A stretch of 64,000 nucleotides of DNA, from assembly GCA_024698585.1 (NCBI GenBank), contig JAILRB010000021.1, positions 62,001 through 126,000 on the forward strand. Reading direction: 5' to 3'. Below are positions 9,154-19,738 of the stretch, in pieces. The translations under genes were made by a program, and so were the position numbers. The notes under the pieces were generated by a model. It saw nothing but the letters and a program-made list of their open reading frames with translations, was not told the DNA's origin and did no database searches. This stretch comes from Eubacterium sp. Lineage in GTDB: Bacteria > Bacillota > Clostridia > Lachnospirales > Lachnospiraceae. Each line of letters begins with the position of its first letter. Position 1 is the first letter of the stretch.

Positions 9154-11235
9154 TTATTGATTAGAATTTTCAGCCACCTGTTTCGCCTGAACGTCTCCCG
9201 GTGCCTGTTCATATCTTGCCACAACGTATTCAAAATCACCGCTTCCGCCGGTAATAGAACGAAGGGATGTTGAGTATCCGTATAACTCTAACATTGGTAC
9301 TTCTGCCTCAATCATCTGTTTTCCGCCTTCCACAGAAGTCATATTCATGACTCGGCCACGTCGTTTATTTAAATCTCCCATAATATCTCCGGAGAATTTA
9401 TCCGGTGCCGTAACGGTTAAGGAGGCAATTGGTTCCAATAATACCGGGCTGGCTTCCATAAAGCCTTTCTTAAATGCAAGAACCGCTGCTGTCTTAAATG
9501 CCATTTCTGAAGAATCAACCGGATGGTACGAACCATCAATCAAGGTAGCCTTAACACCTACAACCGGATAACCGGCCAACGGTCCTGCCTTGACACATTC
9601 CTGAATCCCCTTTTCAACTGCCGGGAAGTAATTCTTCGGAACAGCTCCACCCACAATTCTTTCCTCAAATTCATATGCTTCCGACAAATCACCGGAAGGT
9701 TCAAATTCCATGATAACATCTCCGTACTGTCCATGACCACCGGACTGTTTCTTATGTTTTCCCTGAACCTGAGATTTCTTACGAATAGTCTCCCTAAAAG
9801 CAATTCTTGGTCGTTCCAGTTCAATTTCAACTTTATATTTATCTTTTAACTTTGAAGCCACAACTTCCAACTGCTGTTCTCCAATACCGTAAAGCAATGT
9901 TTGTTTATTTTCATCATCCACAATAAACTTCAAAGTCAAATCTTCAATGGCAAGCTTTGTTAATGCCTGTGCCACCTTATCTTCATCGCCTTTATTCACC
10001 GCTCTATATGCCATATAAGTATATGGTTTTGACATGGTGGTCGGATGATATTCGATTGGCCATCCTCTGGTCGCTAAAGTATCACCGGTTCTGGTACTCG
10101 CCATTTTACCAATGGCACCAATGTCTCCGGAATGAAGTTCCGGAACTTCAATGACATTCTTTCCACGCATTACATAGAGCTTCGATAATTTTTCTTCCAC
10201 GTCCTTTGTGGCATTATACACTGTATCGCCTGCTTTTAAGATTCCGGTACGAACCTTAACCAGGGAATACTTTCCAACAAAAGGATCCATGATTGTTTTA
10301 AATACATATGCTGAGACAGGTTTTGAGGAATCAAAATCTGCAATAACCTCTTCTCCTGTTTCCAGATTCGTCGCTTTCTTCATTACCTCTGCTTTATCTG
10401 CAGATGGGAAATACTTTTCACAAGTCTGAAGGAAGCTGTTTACTCCCTGTGCCGTCACACCGGATCCAATCTGCACCGGTACAATGTCACAGCTGATAAC
10501 ATTCTTACGAAGAGCCTTAGAAATTTCTTCTGTGGTAAACTCTTCTCCCATAAAGTATTTATCCATTAATTCCTCGTCGGATTCTGCAACTGCTTCCATC
10601 AGCTGTTCCCGACAAGGTTCCAAATCAGCTTTTACAGAATCCGGAATATCTCTTTCTGTATAGTTTCCCGCATCATCTGTAAACTGACGACCACCCATTT
10701 TTACTACATTTACGTATCCTGTGAGTTTTTCATCTTCAATAATCGGTAAATGGAATGGGGCGACCTTTTTTCCGAACCGTGCCTTTAATTCCTCTACCGT
10801 TTCCATATATTTCGCATTCGGATCATCCATGTTCGTAATGAAGAAAATTCTAGGAATCTTTCTTCTTTCACAGATTTCCCAAGCCTTTACTGTTCCGACC
10901 TCTACTCCGGCTTTTCCGTTTACAACAATTACCGCTGCATCTGCAACACTCATGGCATCTTCCATCTGTCCCACAAAATCAAAATATCCTGGCGCATCCA
11001 GAATATTGATTTTTAATCCGTTCCATTCTACCGGGACAACAGATGCACTAATAGAAAACTGTCTCGTGATTTCTTCCTTGTCGTAATCACTAATCGTATT
11101 TCCATCAGCAATTTTTCCCATACGGTTAATTGCTCCAGTGGCAAAGGCAACTGCTTCAGCCAAAGTAGTCTTGCCCGCCCCTCCATGGCCTAAAAATACA
11201 ACGTTTCTGATACTTTCTGTTTGATAAACATTCAT
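9154..11235 (-). CDS. Elongation factor G-like translational GTPase (EF-G paralog)
   Basis: GHGGAGKTTLAEA P-loop, DAPGYFDFVGQ, NMDD and the domain IV/V pattern; diverged from canonical FusA. Confidence 0.9.
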   Translation of the reverse strand: MNVYQTESIRNVVFLGHGGAGKTTLAEAVAFATGAINRMGKIADGNTISDYDKEEITRQFSISASVVPVEWNGLKINILDAPGYFDFVGQMEDAMSVADAAVIVVNGKAGVEVGTVKAWEICERRKIPRIFFITNMDDPNAKYMETVEELKARFGKKVAPFHLPIIEDEKLTGYVNVVKMGGRQFTDDAGNYTERDIPDSVKADLEPCREQLMEAVAESDEELMDKYFMGEEFTTEEISKALRKNVISCDIVPVQIGSGVTAQGVNSFLQTCEKYFPSADKAEVMKKATNLETGEEVIADFDSSKPVSAYVFKTIMDPFVGKYSLVKVRTGILKAGDTVYNATKDVEEKLSKLYVMRGKNVIEVPELHSGDIGAIGKMASTRTGDTLATRGWPIEYHPTTMSKPYTYMAYRAVNKGDEDKVAQALTKLAIEDLTLKFIVDDENKQTLLYGIGEQQLEVVASKLKDKYKVEIELERPRIAFRETIRKKSQVQGKHKKQSGGHGQYGDVIMEFEPSGDLSEAYEFEERIVGGAVPKNYFPAVEKGIQECVKAGPLAGYPVVGVKATLIDGSYHPVDSSEMAFKTAAVLAFKKGFMEASPVLLEPIASLTVTAPDKFSGDIMGDLNKRRGRVMNMTSVEGGKQMIEAEVPMLELYGYSTSLRSITGGSGDFEYVVARYEQAPGDVQAKQVAENSNQ

Positions 11236-11461
11236 ATCCGTTACCTCCTTATTCAGTTTTTATTTCTAAGAGCGCCCTGCTCTAAAGTCCGTCTCAATCT
11301 TCTTTTATTTTACTGTATTTTCCCCTTGAACACAAGAAAGGTTAAAACTTTAACAAACTTATGTTTTTGCCAAAAAGTCTCTCGTTCATCTGTTTTTCAC
11401 CCTTTCCATTATCTCCGGTTTGCGATATACTTATACAACATTTATAAAGGAGAAAAACACT

Positions 11462-12526
11462 ATGAAAAACATCGAAAAACTGAACTTAAAACACTTGTTT
11501 CTGGGAGGATTATTTCTTATCTCCCTGTCCATTTTTCCAACAAATGTACAAGCAGATGCTGAGACGACCACCGCATCTTCGGAACCGGTTTCCACGATTG
11601 TACAGGAAACCACTACGCTTCCCATAGAAAAAGCGACTATCCGGGAGCCGATCAAAAAAATCCCCCCTTGCAGAAAAGTCAAAAAATTATTCCTGAATCA
11701 ATCTAAAATCAGATTGAACAAAGGAGATCATCGTTATCTTAAAATCCGTGTTAAATATCGTGGAAAAAGAAAACGCAAAGAACCGATTATCTGGCGAAGC
11801 TCCAATCCTTCTGTTGCAAGAGTCAATAAAAAAGGAATTGTAACCGGCCGCAAAAAGGGAACTGCCACAATTAAAGTCTATTCCAAATACACGAAAAAAA
11901 TAGCAAAATGTAACGTCACGGTAGGTCCTACGAAATATATTGCAATCACCTTTGACGATGGTCCGGGTGACAGCACTCCAAAACTATTAAAAGCATTAAA
12001 CCGTTATGACAGCAAAGCCACCTTTTTTCTTGTAGGACAATATGCTGTGAAGAAACCGAAACTGGTAAAGAAACAATATCGAAGTGGTATGCAGATTGGA
12101 AATCATACCTGGAGCCATGCGAACCTGAATGTAGTCTCCACCGCTGAAATCAAAAGCCAGATCAACAAAAATAAATCTGCCCTAAAAGGAATTCTCGGAA
12201 CCAAACCTTCCATTTTCAGACCGCCTTACGGAAACTACAATCCTACTGTTTCAAAAACTGTGGATGTTCCAATGCTTTATTGGAGTGTAGATACCCTGGA
12301 CTGGAAAAACAGGAATGTCCAATATGTTTGTAAGACCATTCTGAACAATGCTTACGATGGTGCCATCGTATTACTACATGACAGTCACCCTACTACAGTC
12401 AATGGATTTATTCAGGCTCAGCCAAAACTCATCCAGAGACACTTTGAGTTAGTCACTGTGGAAGAACTCTTTCGAATTAAACACAAGAAAATGAACAACG
12501 GTGTCATGTATTATAACGTGAAATAA
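11462..12526 (+). CDS. Polysaccharide deacetylase with signal peptide and Ig-like (BIG2) domain
   Basis: AITFDDGPGDSTPKLL, GNHTWSHANL, RPPYGNYN (NodB homology); N-terminal signal peptide; WRSSNPSVARVNKKGIVTGRKKGTATI is a BIG2 pattern. Start set at 11462 after AAAGGAG. Confidence 0.9.
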   Translation: MKNIEKLNLKHLFLGGLFLISLSIFPTNVQADAETTTASSEPVSTIVQETTTLPIEKATIREPIKKIPPCRKVKKLFLNQSKIRLNKGDHRYLKIRVKYRGKRKRKEPIIWRSSNPSVARVNKKGIVTGRKKGTATIKVYSKYTKKIAKCNVTVGPTKYIAITFDDGPGDSTPKLLKALNRYDSKATFFLVGQYAVKKPKLVKKQYRSGMQIGNHTWSHANLNVVSTAEIKSQINKNKSALKGILGTKPSIFRPPYGNYNPTVSKTVDVPMLYWSVDTLDWKNRNVQYVCKTILNNAYDGAIVLLHDSHPTTVNGFIQAQPKLIQRHFELVTVEELFRIKHKKMNNGVMYYNVK

Positions 12527-12548
12527 CTGTTTTCTTTCCAGAGAGCAC

Positions 12549-12577
12549 TTGAAAAAGCAACGAAAATAAGATAGAAT
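12549..12577 (+). promoter_or_regulatory. Sigma-A-type promoter for tyrA (TTGAAA-17-TAGAAT)
   Basis: TTGAAA 12549-12554, 17-nt spacer, TAGAAT 12572-12577. Confidence 0.55.
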
Positions 12578-12631
12578 ATGTATTATCTCGCTTTAAAGCG
12601 TTGAAGTTTAAACTATGAAAGTGTGGTTTTT

Positions 12632-13732
12632 ATGAGATTTTTAACTTTTGGTTTTGTAGGAATAGGTTTGATTGGGGGTTCTGTTGCAAAAGCATTACGT
12701 AAAGAATACCCTGGTTGTAAAATCATTGTATATAATCGCAGTGCGGAATCCAGAGTCATGGCTTTGAAAGATGGTACTGCAAATGTTGCGGTTGGCTCCG
12801 TAGACGAGACGTTTCATGAGTGTGATTACATTTTCCTCTGTACTCCTGTGGAACGAAATGTGGAATATTTAAAAACATTAAAAGAGATTGTTAAAGAAGA
12901 TTGCATCATTACAGATGTGGGAAGTGTAAAAGGAAATATTCATGAAGCGGTAAAAGCTTTAGGTATGGAACAGCAATTCATTGGGGGACACCCTATGGCC
13001 GGTTCGGAAAAAACCAGTTACGAACACTCCAGTGAACATTTGCTGGAAAACGCATATTATGCAGTAACACCGGGTGACGGGGTTCCCGAAGAACGAATTC
13101 AGGAATTTATCGAAATCATCGACGGGATTGGCGCCATTCCAATTCACCTCAGCTATCAGGAACATGACCGTGTGGTTGCGGCAATCAGTCATCTGCCCCA
13201 TATCATTGCTTCCAGTCTCGTAAATCTGGTAAAGCATAACGATTCCCCACAGGAATATATGAAAACCATTGCTGCCGGTGGATTTAAGGATATTACAAGA
13301 ATCGCTTCTTCTTCTCCGGAAATGTGGGAACAGATTTGTATGACCAATACGGAGAATATTGTGGACATGATCCAGTTATATGTAGACGATTTATTATCTG
13401 TAAAATCAGAATTAGAGAAAAAAAATGGCAAAGCAATTTACGATATGATTTCTGAAAGTCGTGATTACAGAGATAATCTGGATGACCACTCCAACAGTAT
13501 CATTCAAAAGAGTTACAATGTATACTGTGACATTATTGATGAATCCGGTGCTATTGCTACCATTGCAACAATTCTTGCAACAAACGGTGTTAGCATTAAA
13601 AACATCGGTATTATTCATAACCGTGAATTTGAGGAAGGCGTTCTTAAAATTGCCTTCTACGACGAACTTTCAGCGGACAAGGCCATTGAACAGTTAGAGC
13701 GTCATCGCTATAAGGTTTTTAAACGAAAATAA
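12632..13732 (+). CDS. tyrA: Prephenate dehydrogenase with C-terminal ACT-like domain
   Basis: GFVGIGLIGGSVAKALRKEYPG...GGHPMAGSEKTSYEHSS; C-terminal ESGAIATIATILATNGVSIKNIGI is ACT-like. The track's GTG start lies 9 nt upstream of this ATG. Confidence 0.92.
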   Translation: MRFLTFGFVGIGLIGGSVAKALRKEYPGCKIIVYNRSAESRVMALKDGTANVAVGSVDETFHECDYIFLCTPVERNVEYLKTLKEIVKEDCIITDVGSVKGNIHEAVKALGMEQQFIGGHPMAGSEKTSYEHSSEHLLENAYYAVTPGDGVPEERIQEFIEIIDGIGAIPIHLSYQEHDRVVAAISHLPHIIASSLVNLVKHNDSPQEYMKTIAAGGFKDITRIASSSPEMWEQICMTNTENIVDMIQLYVDDLLSVKSELEKKNGKAIYDMISESRDYRDNLDDHSNSIIQKSYNVYCDIIDESGAIATIATILATNGVSIKNIGIIHNREFEEGVLKIAFYDELSADKAIEQLERHRYKVFKRK

Positions 13733-13737
13733 ACCAT

Positions 13738-13783
13738 AAAAAGAATGGATCTCAGAAATGTAATTCTGAAATCCATTCTTTTT
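13738..13783. terminator. Bidirectional intrinsic terminator between convergent tyrA and aroA
   Basis: AAAAGAATGGATctCAGAAatgtaaTTCTGaaATCCATTCTTTTTT inverted repeat. Confidence 0.85.
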
Positions 13784-13793
13784 TATTGGATCA

Positions 13794-15080
13794 TTACTCC
13801 TTCGTCAAACGCTCTAATATTTCAAAATAATTTTCAAAAGTCTTCTTGCAACACAATGGATTTAAAATGGTAATTCCTTCCACTTTCGTTCCCGCCATCG
13901 CAAAACTCATGGCTACTCGATGATCCTCGTAGGTTTCAATTTCTGCGCCATGTAAACTTCCCGGAACAATTTCCACATGGGTCTGTCCCTGTTCTTCCAC
14001 AATCTTCGTATCACAGCCGATTTTCTTTAATTCTGTTGCAATCACTGCCACACGGTCAGACTCCTGTTTTCTGATATGACCTATATTTTTAATTACCGTC
14101 TTGGAAGACGCAAATGCTGCTACCACTGCCAAGGTCAGTGCCTGATCCGAAAAATCTGACATATCCAATGTAATTCCAGAATAAGAATCAAGTCCTGTGG
14201 CATCGACTTCCACCCCTAAGGATGTTTCTGAAACACTTGCTCCCAGTTCCTTTAAAACATCCAGAAATTTCTTGTCTCCCTGCAAGGAATCCATGTGAAT
14301 TCCCTTGACAATGGATTTCGTCTTTAAAATCAATGCCATTGCGTAAAAATAACAGGCTGCAGACATATCCGGTTCAATCTCATACTGCAAAATACCAAAC
14401 TGCTGTGATGCAACTTCATATGTATTTTCTTTTTTCTTATAACCGATACCAAATTGTTTCATCATGGCAAGGGTAATTTTAATATATGCACCATTCACAC
14501 GGGAACCTGTCAGATGAATTTTCATTCCATTCATTGGAGCTGCCATCAATAAGGCACTGGCATACTGACTGCTGGTTGTGGTATCAATTTCTGTTTCAAT
14601 CATTCCAATCCCTTTCGATTTCATTCGAAACGGAAAATGGTCCGTTTCCTCCAGAAATTCCAGTTCCACTCCCTGTTCCTTGATTTTATCTAAAAGTTCC
14701 TTCATTGGGCGTTTTTTCATCTGTTCCGAAGAATTTATTGTATAGGTTCCTCCTGAAACAGCTAACAACACAGTAATGAATCTGGCAGCTGTTCCTGCAC
14801 TTTCCACATTGATGGTCACATTGTCTTCCGGAATTTTTCCATTTTCCCCTTTTACAATGACCGTGGCCTTTTCTTCATCTACCGAGACCTGAAAGCCCAG
14901 TGTCATAAGGCAATCCAGAAAAGCTCTGGAATCTGCAGAAAATAAAACACCATGTAATTCACAGGTTTCATTTGATATTGCAGCCAGCATCAGGGCTCGA
15001 TTTGTAATACTTTTTGATCCCGGCACGGAAACGCAAAGATTCTTTTTATTTTTTATTGGTGTTACACAATATTTTTCCAT
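13794..15080 (-). CDS. aroA: 3-phosphoshikimate 1-carboxyvinyltransferase (EPSP synthase)
   Basis: VPGSKSITNRALMLAAI...NVESAGTAARFITVLLA...EDHRVAMSFAMAG. Confidence 0.95.
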   Translation of the reverse strand: MEKYCVTPIKNKKNLCVSVPGSKSITNRALMLAAISNETCELHGVLFSADSRAFLDCLMTLGFQVSVDEEKATVIVKGENGKIPEDNVTINVESAGTAARFITVLLAVSGGTYTINSSEQMKKRPMKELLDKIKEQGVELEFLEETDHFPFRMKSKGIGMIETEIDTTTSSQYASALLMAAPMNGMKIHLTGSRVNGAYIKITLAMMKQFGIGYKKKENTYEVASQQFGILQYEIEPDMSAACYFYAMALILKTKSIVKGIHMDSLQGDKKFLDVLKELGASVSETSLGVEVDATGLDSYSGITLDMSDFSDQALTLAVVAAFASSKTVIKNIGHIRKQESDRVAVIATELKKIGCDTKIVEEQGQTHVEIVPGSLHGAEIETYEDHRVAMSFAMAGTKVEGITILNPLCCKKTFENYFEILERLTKE

Positions 15081-15088
15081 GATTACTC

Positions 15089-16126
15089 CTACTTAATAAA
15101 CATCGCATCTCCGAAACTGAAGAACCGGTATTCCTGTTTCACGGCTTCCTCATACGCGGCCAGAACATGCTCTCTGCCGGCCAATGCAGAAACCAACATC
15201 AATAATGTGGATTCCGGAAGATGGAAGTTCGTGATCAGACAGTCAATGGCCTTAAACTGATATCCCGGATAAATAAAAATCTGAGTCCATCCGCTTCCGG
15301 CATGAACCACACCATTATCATCCGTTACCGTCTCTAAAGTTCTGGTACTTGTGGTTCCTACAGAAATTACACGGCCACCATTCTGTTTGGTCTCATTAAT
15401 CATCTGAGCATCCTTCTCGTCCACCATATAAAATTCAGAATGCATGTGATGTTCTAAAATATTTTCAACCTTTACCGGACGGAATGTTCCTAAACCTACA
15501 TGCAAAGTAACATGTGCGATTTTTATTCCCTTGGCTTGAATCTGTTCCAATAATTCCTTTGTAAAATGAAGACCGGCAGTCGGCGCAGCCGCAGAACCTT
15601 CATACTTGGCATAAACCGTCTGATATCGGTTCTTATCTTCTAATTTATGGGTAATATACGGTGGTAACGGCATTTCCCCTAACTGATCCAGAACCTCTTC
15701 AAAAATCCCTTCATAAGAAAACTGAATCAATCGATTTCCTTCTTCCACTACATCTAACACTTCACCGATGAGCAAGCCATTTCCAAAACTGATTTTGGTT
15801 CCCGGCTTACACTTCTTTCCCGGCTTCACCAAGGTTTCCCATACATCATTTTCCTTTCTCTTTAACAGGAGAACTTCGATTTTCGCATCAGTTCCTACCT
15901 TTGCACCATACAATCTGGCAGGGATGACCTTTGTGTCATTAATGACGAGACAATCTCCTTCCTGAAGATAATCGATAATCTCTTTAAATACATGATGTTC
16001 CACATTTCCTGATTCCTTATCTAAAATCATCAGTTTGGAACTGCTTCGATCTAACAAAGGATCCTGCGCGATCAGTTCCTCCGGTAAATCATAATAATAA
16101 TCATGTAAGCTCATTTCCTTTTTCAT
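15089..16126 (-). CDS. queA: S-adenosylmethionine:tRNA ribosyltransferase-isomerase
   Basis: [26 protein letters not shown]...[14 protein letters not shown]...[16 protein letters not shown]. Confidence 0.96.
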   Translation of the reverse strand: MKKEMSLHDYYYDLPEELIAQDPLLDRSSSKLMILDKESGNVEHHVFKEIIDYLQEGDCLVINDTKVIPARLYGAKVGTDAKIEVLLLKRKENDVWETLVKPGKKCKPGTKISFGNGLLIGEVLDVVEEGNRLIQFSYEGIFEEVLDQLGEMPLPPYITHKLEDKNRYQTVYAKYEGSAAAPTAGLHFTKELLEQIQAKGIKIAHVTLHVGLGTFRPVKVENILEHHMHSEFYMVDEKDAQMINETKQNGGRVISVGTTSTRTLETVTDDNGVVHAGSGWTQIFIYPGYQFKAIDCLITNFHLPESTLLMLVSALAGREHVLAAYEEAVKQEYRFFSFGDAMFIK

Positions 16127-16149
16127 TTCTTGCTCCTCAATTTACAGGT

Positions 16150-16602
16150 TTATTTCATTATTTCATCACTATCCAAAATCACGGTAAATGGTCCGTCGTT
16201 GACTAAGGACACTTCCATATGGGCTCCAAAAACCCCCTGTTCCACCACCGGAATTTCGCTCTTACACTGAGCAATGATGTATTCGTACATTTCCTCAGCA
16301 AAGTCCGGAGCTCCCGCCTTTGTAAAAGACGGTCTGTTTCCCTTTTTACAATCTGCGTATAGTGTGAACTGAGAGACCAATAACAATTCTCCCTCCACAT
16401 CCTTCAATGCAAGATTGGTTTTTCCTTCTGAATCATCAAAGATTCTCATATTGCATAATTTTTTTACCATCTTATCTGCAATTTCTTTAGTATCAGAATC
16501 TGACACGCCAATCAGAACTAAAAATCCTTTCCCGATGGATCCGGCGGTCTCCTCATCTACCCGGACAGCCGCTTCTGTCACTCGCTGTATTACAAATCTC
16601 AT
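16150..16602 (-). CDS. dtd: D-aminoacyl-tRNA deacylase
   Basis: [18 protein letters not shown]...[23 protein letters not shown]...[11 protein letters not shown]. Confidence 0.95.
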   Translation of the reverse strand: MRFVIQRVTEAAVRVDEETAGSIGKGFLVLIGVSDSDTKEIADKMVKKLCNMRIFDDSEGKTNLALKDVEGELLLVSQFTLYADCKKGNRPSFTKAGAPDFAEEMYEYIIAQCKSEIPVVEQGVFGAHMEVSLVNDGPFTVILDSDEIMK

Positions 16603-16614
16603 TCCTATCCCTCA

Positions 16615-17763
16615 TTATTCCAAAAGCCACAGATGATTGTCCTGCATGAATTTTTCCTCATTGAAAAGGAAAATCACAGCATCAATCTGTTCTAATTCAT
16701 TCAATGTATCAAAAATACTGGAATTCAAATATCTTAAATCAATTACTTCGATATTTTCATAATTATATGTTAAATGCGGAATCATACAATTCGCAAAAGA
16801 ATCCTTAATCAATACAAGGGTCTTTCCATTGGTGCATCCAGTGTGAATATGGATAGCACCAAAATTCCCTCCAAGGAAATAATTGTACTTATCTTCCGTT
16901 TTTAAAGCCTCTTCATCATAAAGGCTGTTGGTTTCCTTCTTTTCTCCGGAAATGTCATAAACTAACGTGCAGTTTTGCGCGCTTTCAATTTCACATTTTT
17001 TAATTGTATCCATTGATGGAGAATAGTGAATTTTGTTAAATGTAGTTCCTCGGAAATTCGTGCAGACCGTCTGTTCCTTAATGACAACACACTTTTCCTG
17101 ATTCATGGAATCCATTAACGCTTCATAACCATATTCTGCTCCTAAAGTTGTCCAATGATGATCCGTCTTATAATAAATATATTCATTTCGATGTTTCATC
17201 AGGACTTCCTTCAGGTCTACAAGAATCTCCTGGTTCTTCAGCTTGCTTTTAAGAAGATTCTTCATATAATCATTCATTTTTGACTTTCGAATAAACTTCG
17301 GAAGTTTATTCGAAAGTACACTCACCTTACTTGGAACCAATGCAATTCTGACCTTCTCCGGTCCCAGACTTTCTGCCACCATGTTAGCGAATCGTGACAG
17401 ATATTTTACATTATCTTTAATATCCTTTTTTGAGAAATCCCGATCTTCATATTTTTCGATCAGATACTGTTGTTTTCCAAAATAGACACCGTTTTGTTCT
17501 CTTTTTCCCATGGACTTACTAGTCAGAGAGGAAACGGTAATGCACTGGTCTCTTAAAACCATGTGATCATTCAAATAATCATTCAGTTGTTTCTGAAATT
17601 CCCCTTTCATGATGGTCTTTGCTTTCACCTTCGGGAAATCAGCTAATTTTCTTTTTTCAAATTCTGAGTATTCATTTTTCTTTTGAACCAGCGTTACAAT
17701 GCCAATTCCATAAATAATCACAAGAAAAATGAGGACTGTTAAAAACCTTATTTTCTTTTCCAT
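16615..17763 (-). CDS. DHHW/AlgX-AlgJ-like SGNH-type membrane-anchored protein (putative O-acetyltransferase partner)
   Basis: N-terminal TM; YYKTDHHWTTLGAEYGYEAL motif; KDSFANCMIPHL. Directly downstream of the MBOAT gene. Confidence 0.8.
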   Translation of the reverse strand: MEKKIRFLTVLIFLVIIYGIGIVTLVQKKNEYSEFEKRKLADFPKVKAKTIMKGEFQKQLNDYLNDHMVLRDQCITVSSLTSKSMGKREQNGVYFGKQQYLIEKYEDRDFSKKDIKDNVKYLSRFANMVAESLGPEKVRIALVPSKVSVLSNKLPKFIRKSKMNDYMKNLLKSKLKNQEILVDLKEVLMKHRNEYIYYKTDHHWTTLGAEYGYEALMDSMNQEKCVVIKEQTVCTNFRGTTFNKIHYSPSMDTIKKCEIESAQNCTLVYDISGEKKETNSLYDEEALKTEDKYNYFLGGNFGAIHIHTGCTNGKTLVLIKDSFANCMIPHLTYNYENIEVIDLRYLNSSIFDTLNELEQIDAVIFLFNEEKFMQDNHLWLLE

Positions 17764-17784
17764 ACCACCGCTCCTTTACAATAC

Positions 17785-19188
17785 CTAAAATCTAAAATAC
17801 AAAAACGGATTGTATGTATCCGAAACGATATAAGCAATGGACAATGCCATAACAATCGTCACAAAAATCAATTCCAGAATACTTCGAATCACTTTATGAT
17901 GTTTCAATAAGTGCTTCACAACTTTTTTCGGCAGAGACGTTGCCCCGACGATTGCTGACACCATTAAAATTCCATAACTGAGCAATAAATACGCTGTATG
18001 TTTATCCGTCAGATCCTGTTTTGCATGAAAGAACATGGCCTCAAAAAAAGCTTTGCGATAGAGTAAATCATCCATGGCAAAAATTGCCCATCCAAACATA
18101 AACGCTCCAATGGTATAAATTCTGCTAAGAATTGACGGAACCTTCTGCAAAAGTTTTCCTAACAGTACTTTTTCCAAAATCAAAATCACAGCATAGTACA
18201 CGCCCCAAAGAACGAAATTCCAGGAAGCACCATGCCATAATCCGGTCAGAAACCACACAAGAAACAGATTAAAAATCTGTCGTTTCATTCCCTTGCGGTT
18301 TCCTCCTAATGGATAATATACATATTCCCGAAACCAGGTACTCAGACTAATATGCCATCTTCGCCAAAATTCCGTAATGGATTTTGATTCATAAGGATAA
18401 TCAAAGTTTTCCAGAAAATGAAAGCCTAGCATTCTTCCCATTCCAATTGCCATGTCTGAATATCCTGAAAAATCAAAATAGATCTGTAATGTAAAGGCAA
18501 GCACAGCCAGCCATGCCATAGATGTGGACAATAACTCCGGTGCCGTGCCTGATATTTCCCGAAATACCAGGGCAACATTATTTGCAATAAGTACTTTCTT
18601 TCCTAATCCAATCGTAAAGCGCAAAACACCCTGATAAAAATCATCAAAGGTACATTTTCGCTCACGAAGTTCCTTTTCCACGGTTTTATATCGAACAATT
18701 GGTCCGGCAATCAGCTGTGGAAACATGGTGATGTAAGTTGCAAAGTTAATCAGATTCTTGTTTCCCTTTACCACTTTACGGTACACGTCAATCACATAAG
18801 ACATTGCCTGGAAGGTATAAAAACTGATTCCAATCGGTAACGCCAATTCTAATAGCTTCACGTGTTTTCCAAATATTAAATTATAGGAACCAATAGTAAA
18901 ATCAGCATATTTAAACACAAAAAGTAAACCAATATTAATCACCACCGCGGTCACTAATATTCGTTTTCTTTTTCCTGTTTCTTCGGTTCTATCTAACCAC
19001 AATCCGGAAATGTAATTGAGTAAAATAGAGAAAACCATTAACAAAATATAGACCGGTTCTCCCCAACTATAAAAAATCAGACTAACAACCAGTAACCAGA
19101 AGTTTCTTGCTTTCTCAGGTAATACATAATAAAGCAATAACGTAATGGGTAAGAATATTATCAAAAAAATCAAACTGCTAAATACCAT
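17785..19188 (-). CDS. MBOAT family O-acyltransferase (AlgI/DltB-like)
   Basis: MVFSSLIFLIIFLPITLLLYYVLP...FDFSGYSDMAIGMGRMLGFHFLENFDYPY...FWRRWHISLSTWFREYVYYPLGGNR...TGLWHGASWNF. Confidence 0.93.
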   Translation of the reverse strand: MVFSSLIFLIIFLPITLLLYYVLPEKARNFWLLVVSLIFYSWGEPVYILLMVFSILLNYISGLWLDRTEETGKRKRILVTAVVINIGLLFVFKYADFTIGSYNLIFGKHVKLLELALPIGISFYTFQAMSYVIDVYRKVVKGNKNLINFATYITMFPQLIAGPIVRYKTVEKELRERKCTFDDFYQGVLRFTIGLGKKVLIANNVALVFREISGTAPELLSTSMAWLAVLAFTLQIYFDFSGYSDMAIGMGRMLGFHFLENFDYPYESKSITEFWRRWHISLSTWFREYVYYPLGGNRKGMKRQIFNLFLVWFLTGLWHGASWNFVLWGVYYAVILILEKVLLGKLLQKVPSILSRIYTIGAFMFGWAIFAMDDLLYRKAFFEAMFFHAKQDLTDKHTAYLLLSYGILMVSAIVGATSLPKKVVKHLLKHHKVIRSILELIFVTIVMALSIAYIVSDTYNPFLYFRF

Positions 19189-19226
19189 ATGCTTCTATTC
19201 CTTTATCAATCGTCTATCCAATGCAC

Positions 19227-19733
19227 CTATACGTTCTTCTTAAATGCCTTAACTGCTTTGCTGTTTTTTGCGGTATCAAGAATAAAAAGATACACGTAAC
19301 TGCCCTTCGTCCCAATCTTCGCATTATTTAACAAAGTTTTTCCCTTTGCAGAAAAATAGTTGACATTTCCTGACTTTTCCTTGTTTACATATTTCTTCAA
19401 CGCGCTCTTAATTTTCTTGGCATTCTTTTTATTTGTTGCACGATATACAACACAAACATATTCTTCTGTGCTACTGGCTTTTCGTGCAGCTTTATAAGAC
19501 TTGAAATATTTTGCGGATACCCCTAAAACCTTGGAATATTTTCCAAAAATATTCTTTCTTGCTGTTTTGATTTCATTCGCAGAATTCATAGGATAAGCTG
19601 TTCCATACGCCTTCTGTACTGCTGTAAAGGCTGACACCTCTGATGCCTGAACGGAATCATTCTCAATCACAGCCCCCTGTACCAGAATTGCCATGGTCAT
19701 CGCTACTGCTAATAATCTTTTCATTTGTTTCAT
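19227..19733 (-). CDS. Small secreted Lys-rich protein, possibly DUF4358-like
   Basis: Signal peptide MKQMKRLLAVAMTMAILVQGAVIENDSVQA; C-terminal KGSYVYLFILDTAKNSKAVKAF resembles DUF4358 proteins near MBOAT/DHHW genes. Start set to the internal Met at 19733. Confidence 0.5.
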   Translation of the reverse strand: MKQMKRLLAVAMTMAILVQGAVIENDSVQASEVSAFTAVQKAYGTAYPMNSANEIKTARKNIFGKYSKVLGVSAKYFKSYKAARKASSTEEYVCVVYRATNKKNAKKIKSALKKYVNKEKSGNVNYFSAKGKTLLNNAKIGTKGSYVYLFILDTAKNSKAVKAFKKNV

Positions 19734-19738
19734 AACTC

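Noticed and set aside
9154-11235. Tetracycline ribosomal protection protein
   Set aside because: The sequence follows EF-G-like paralogs more than Tet(M)-type proteins, and no resistance-associated mobile context is present.
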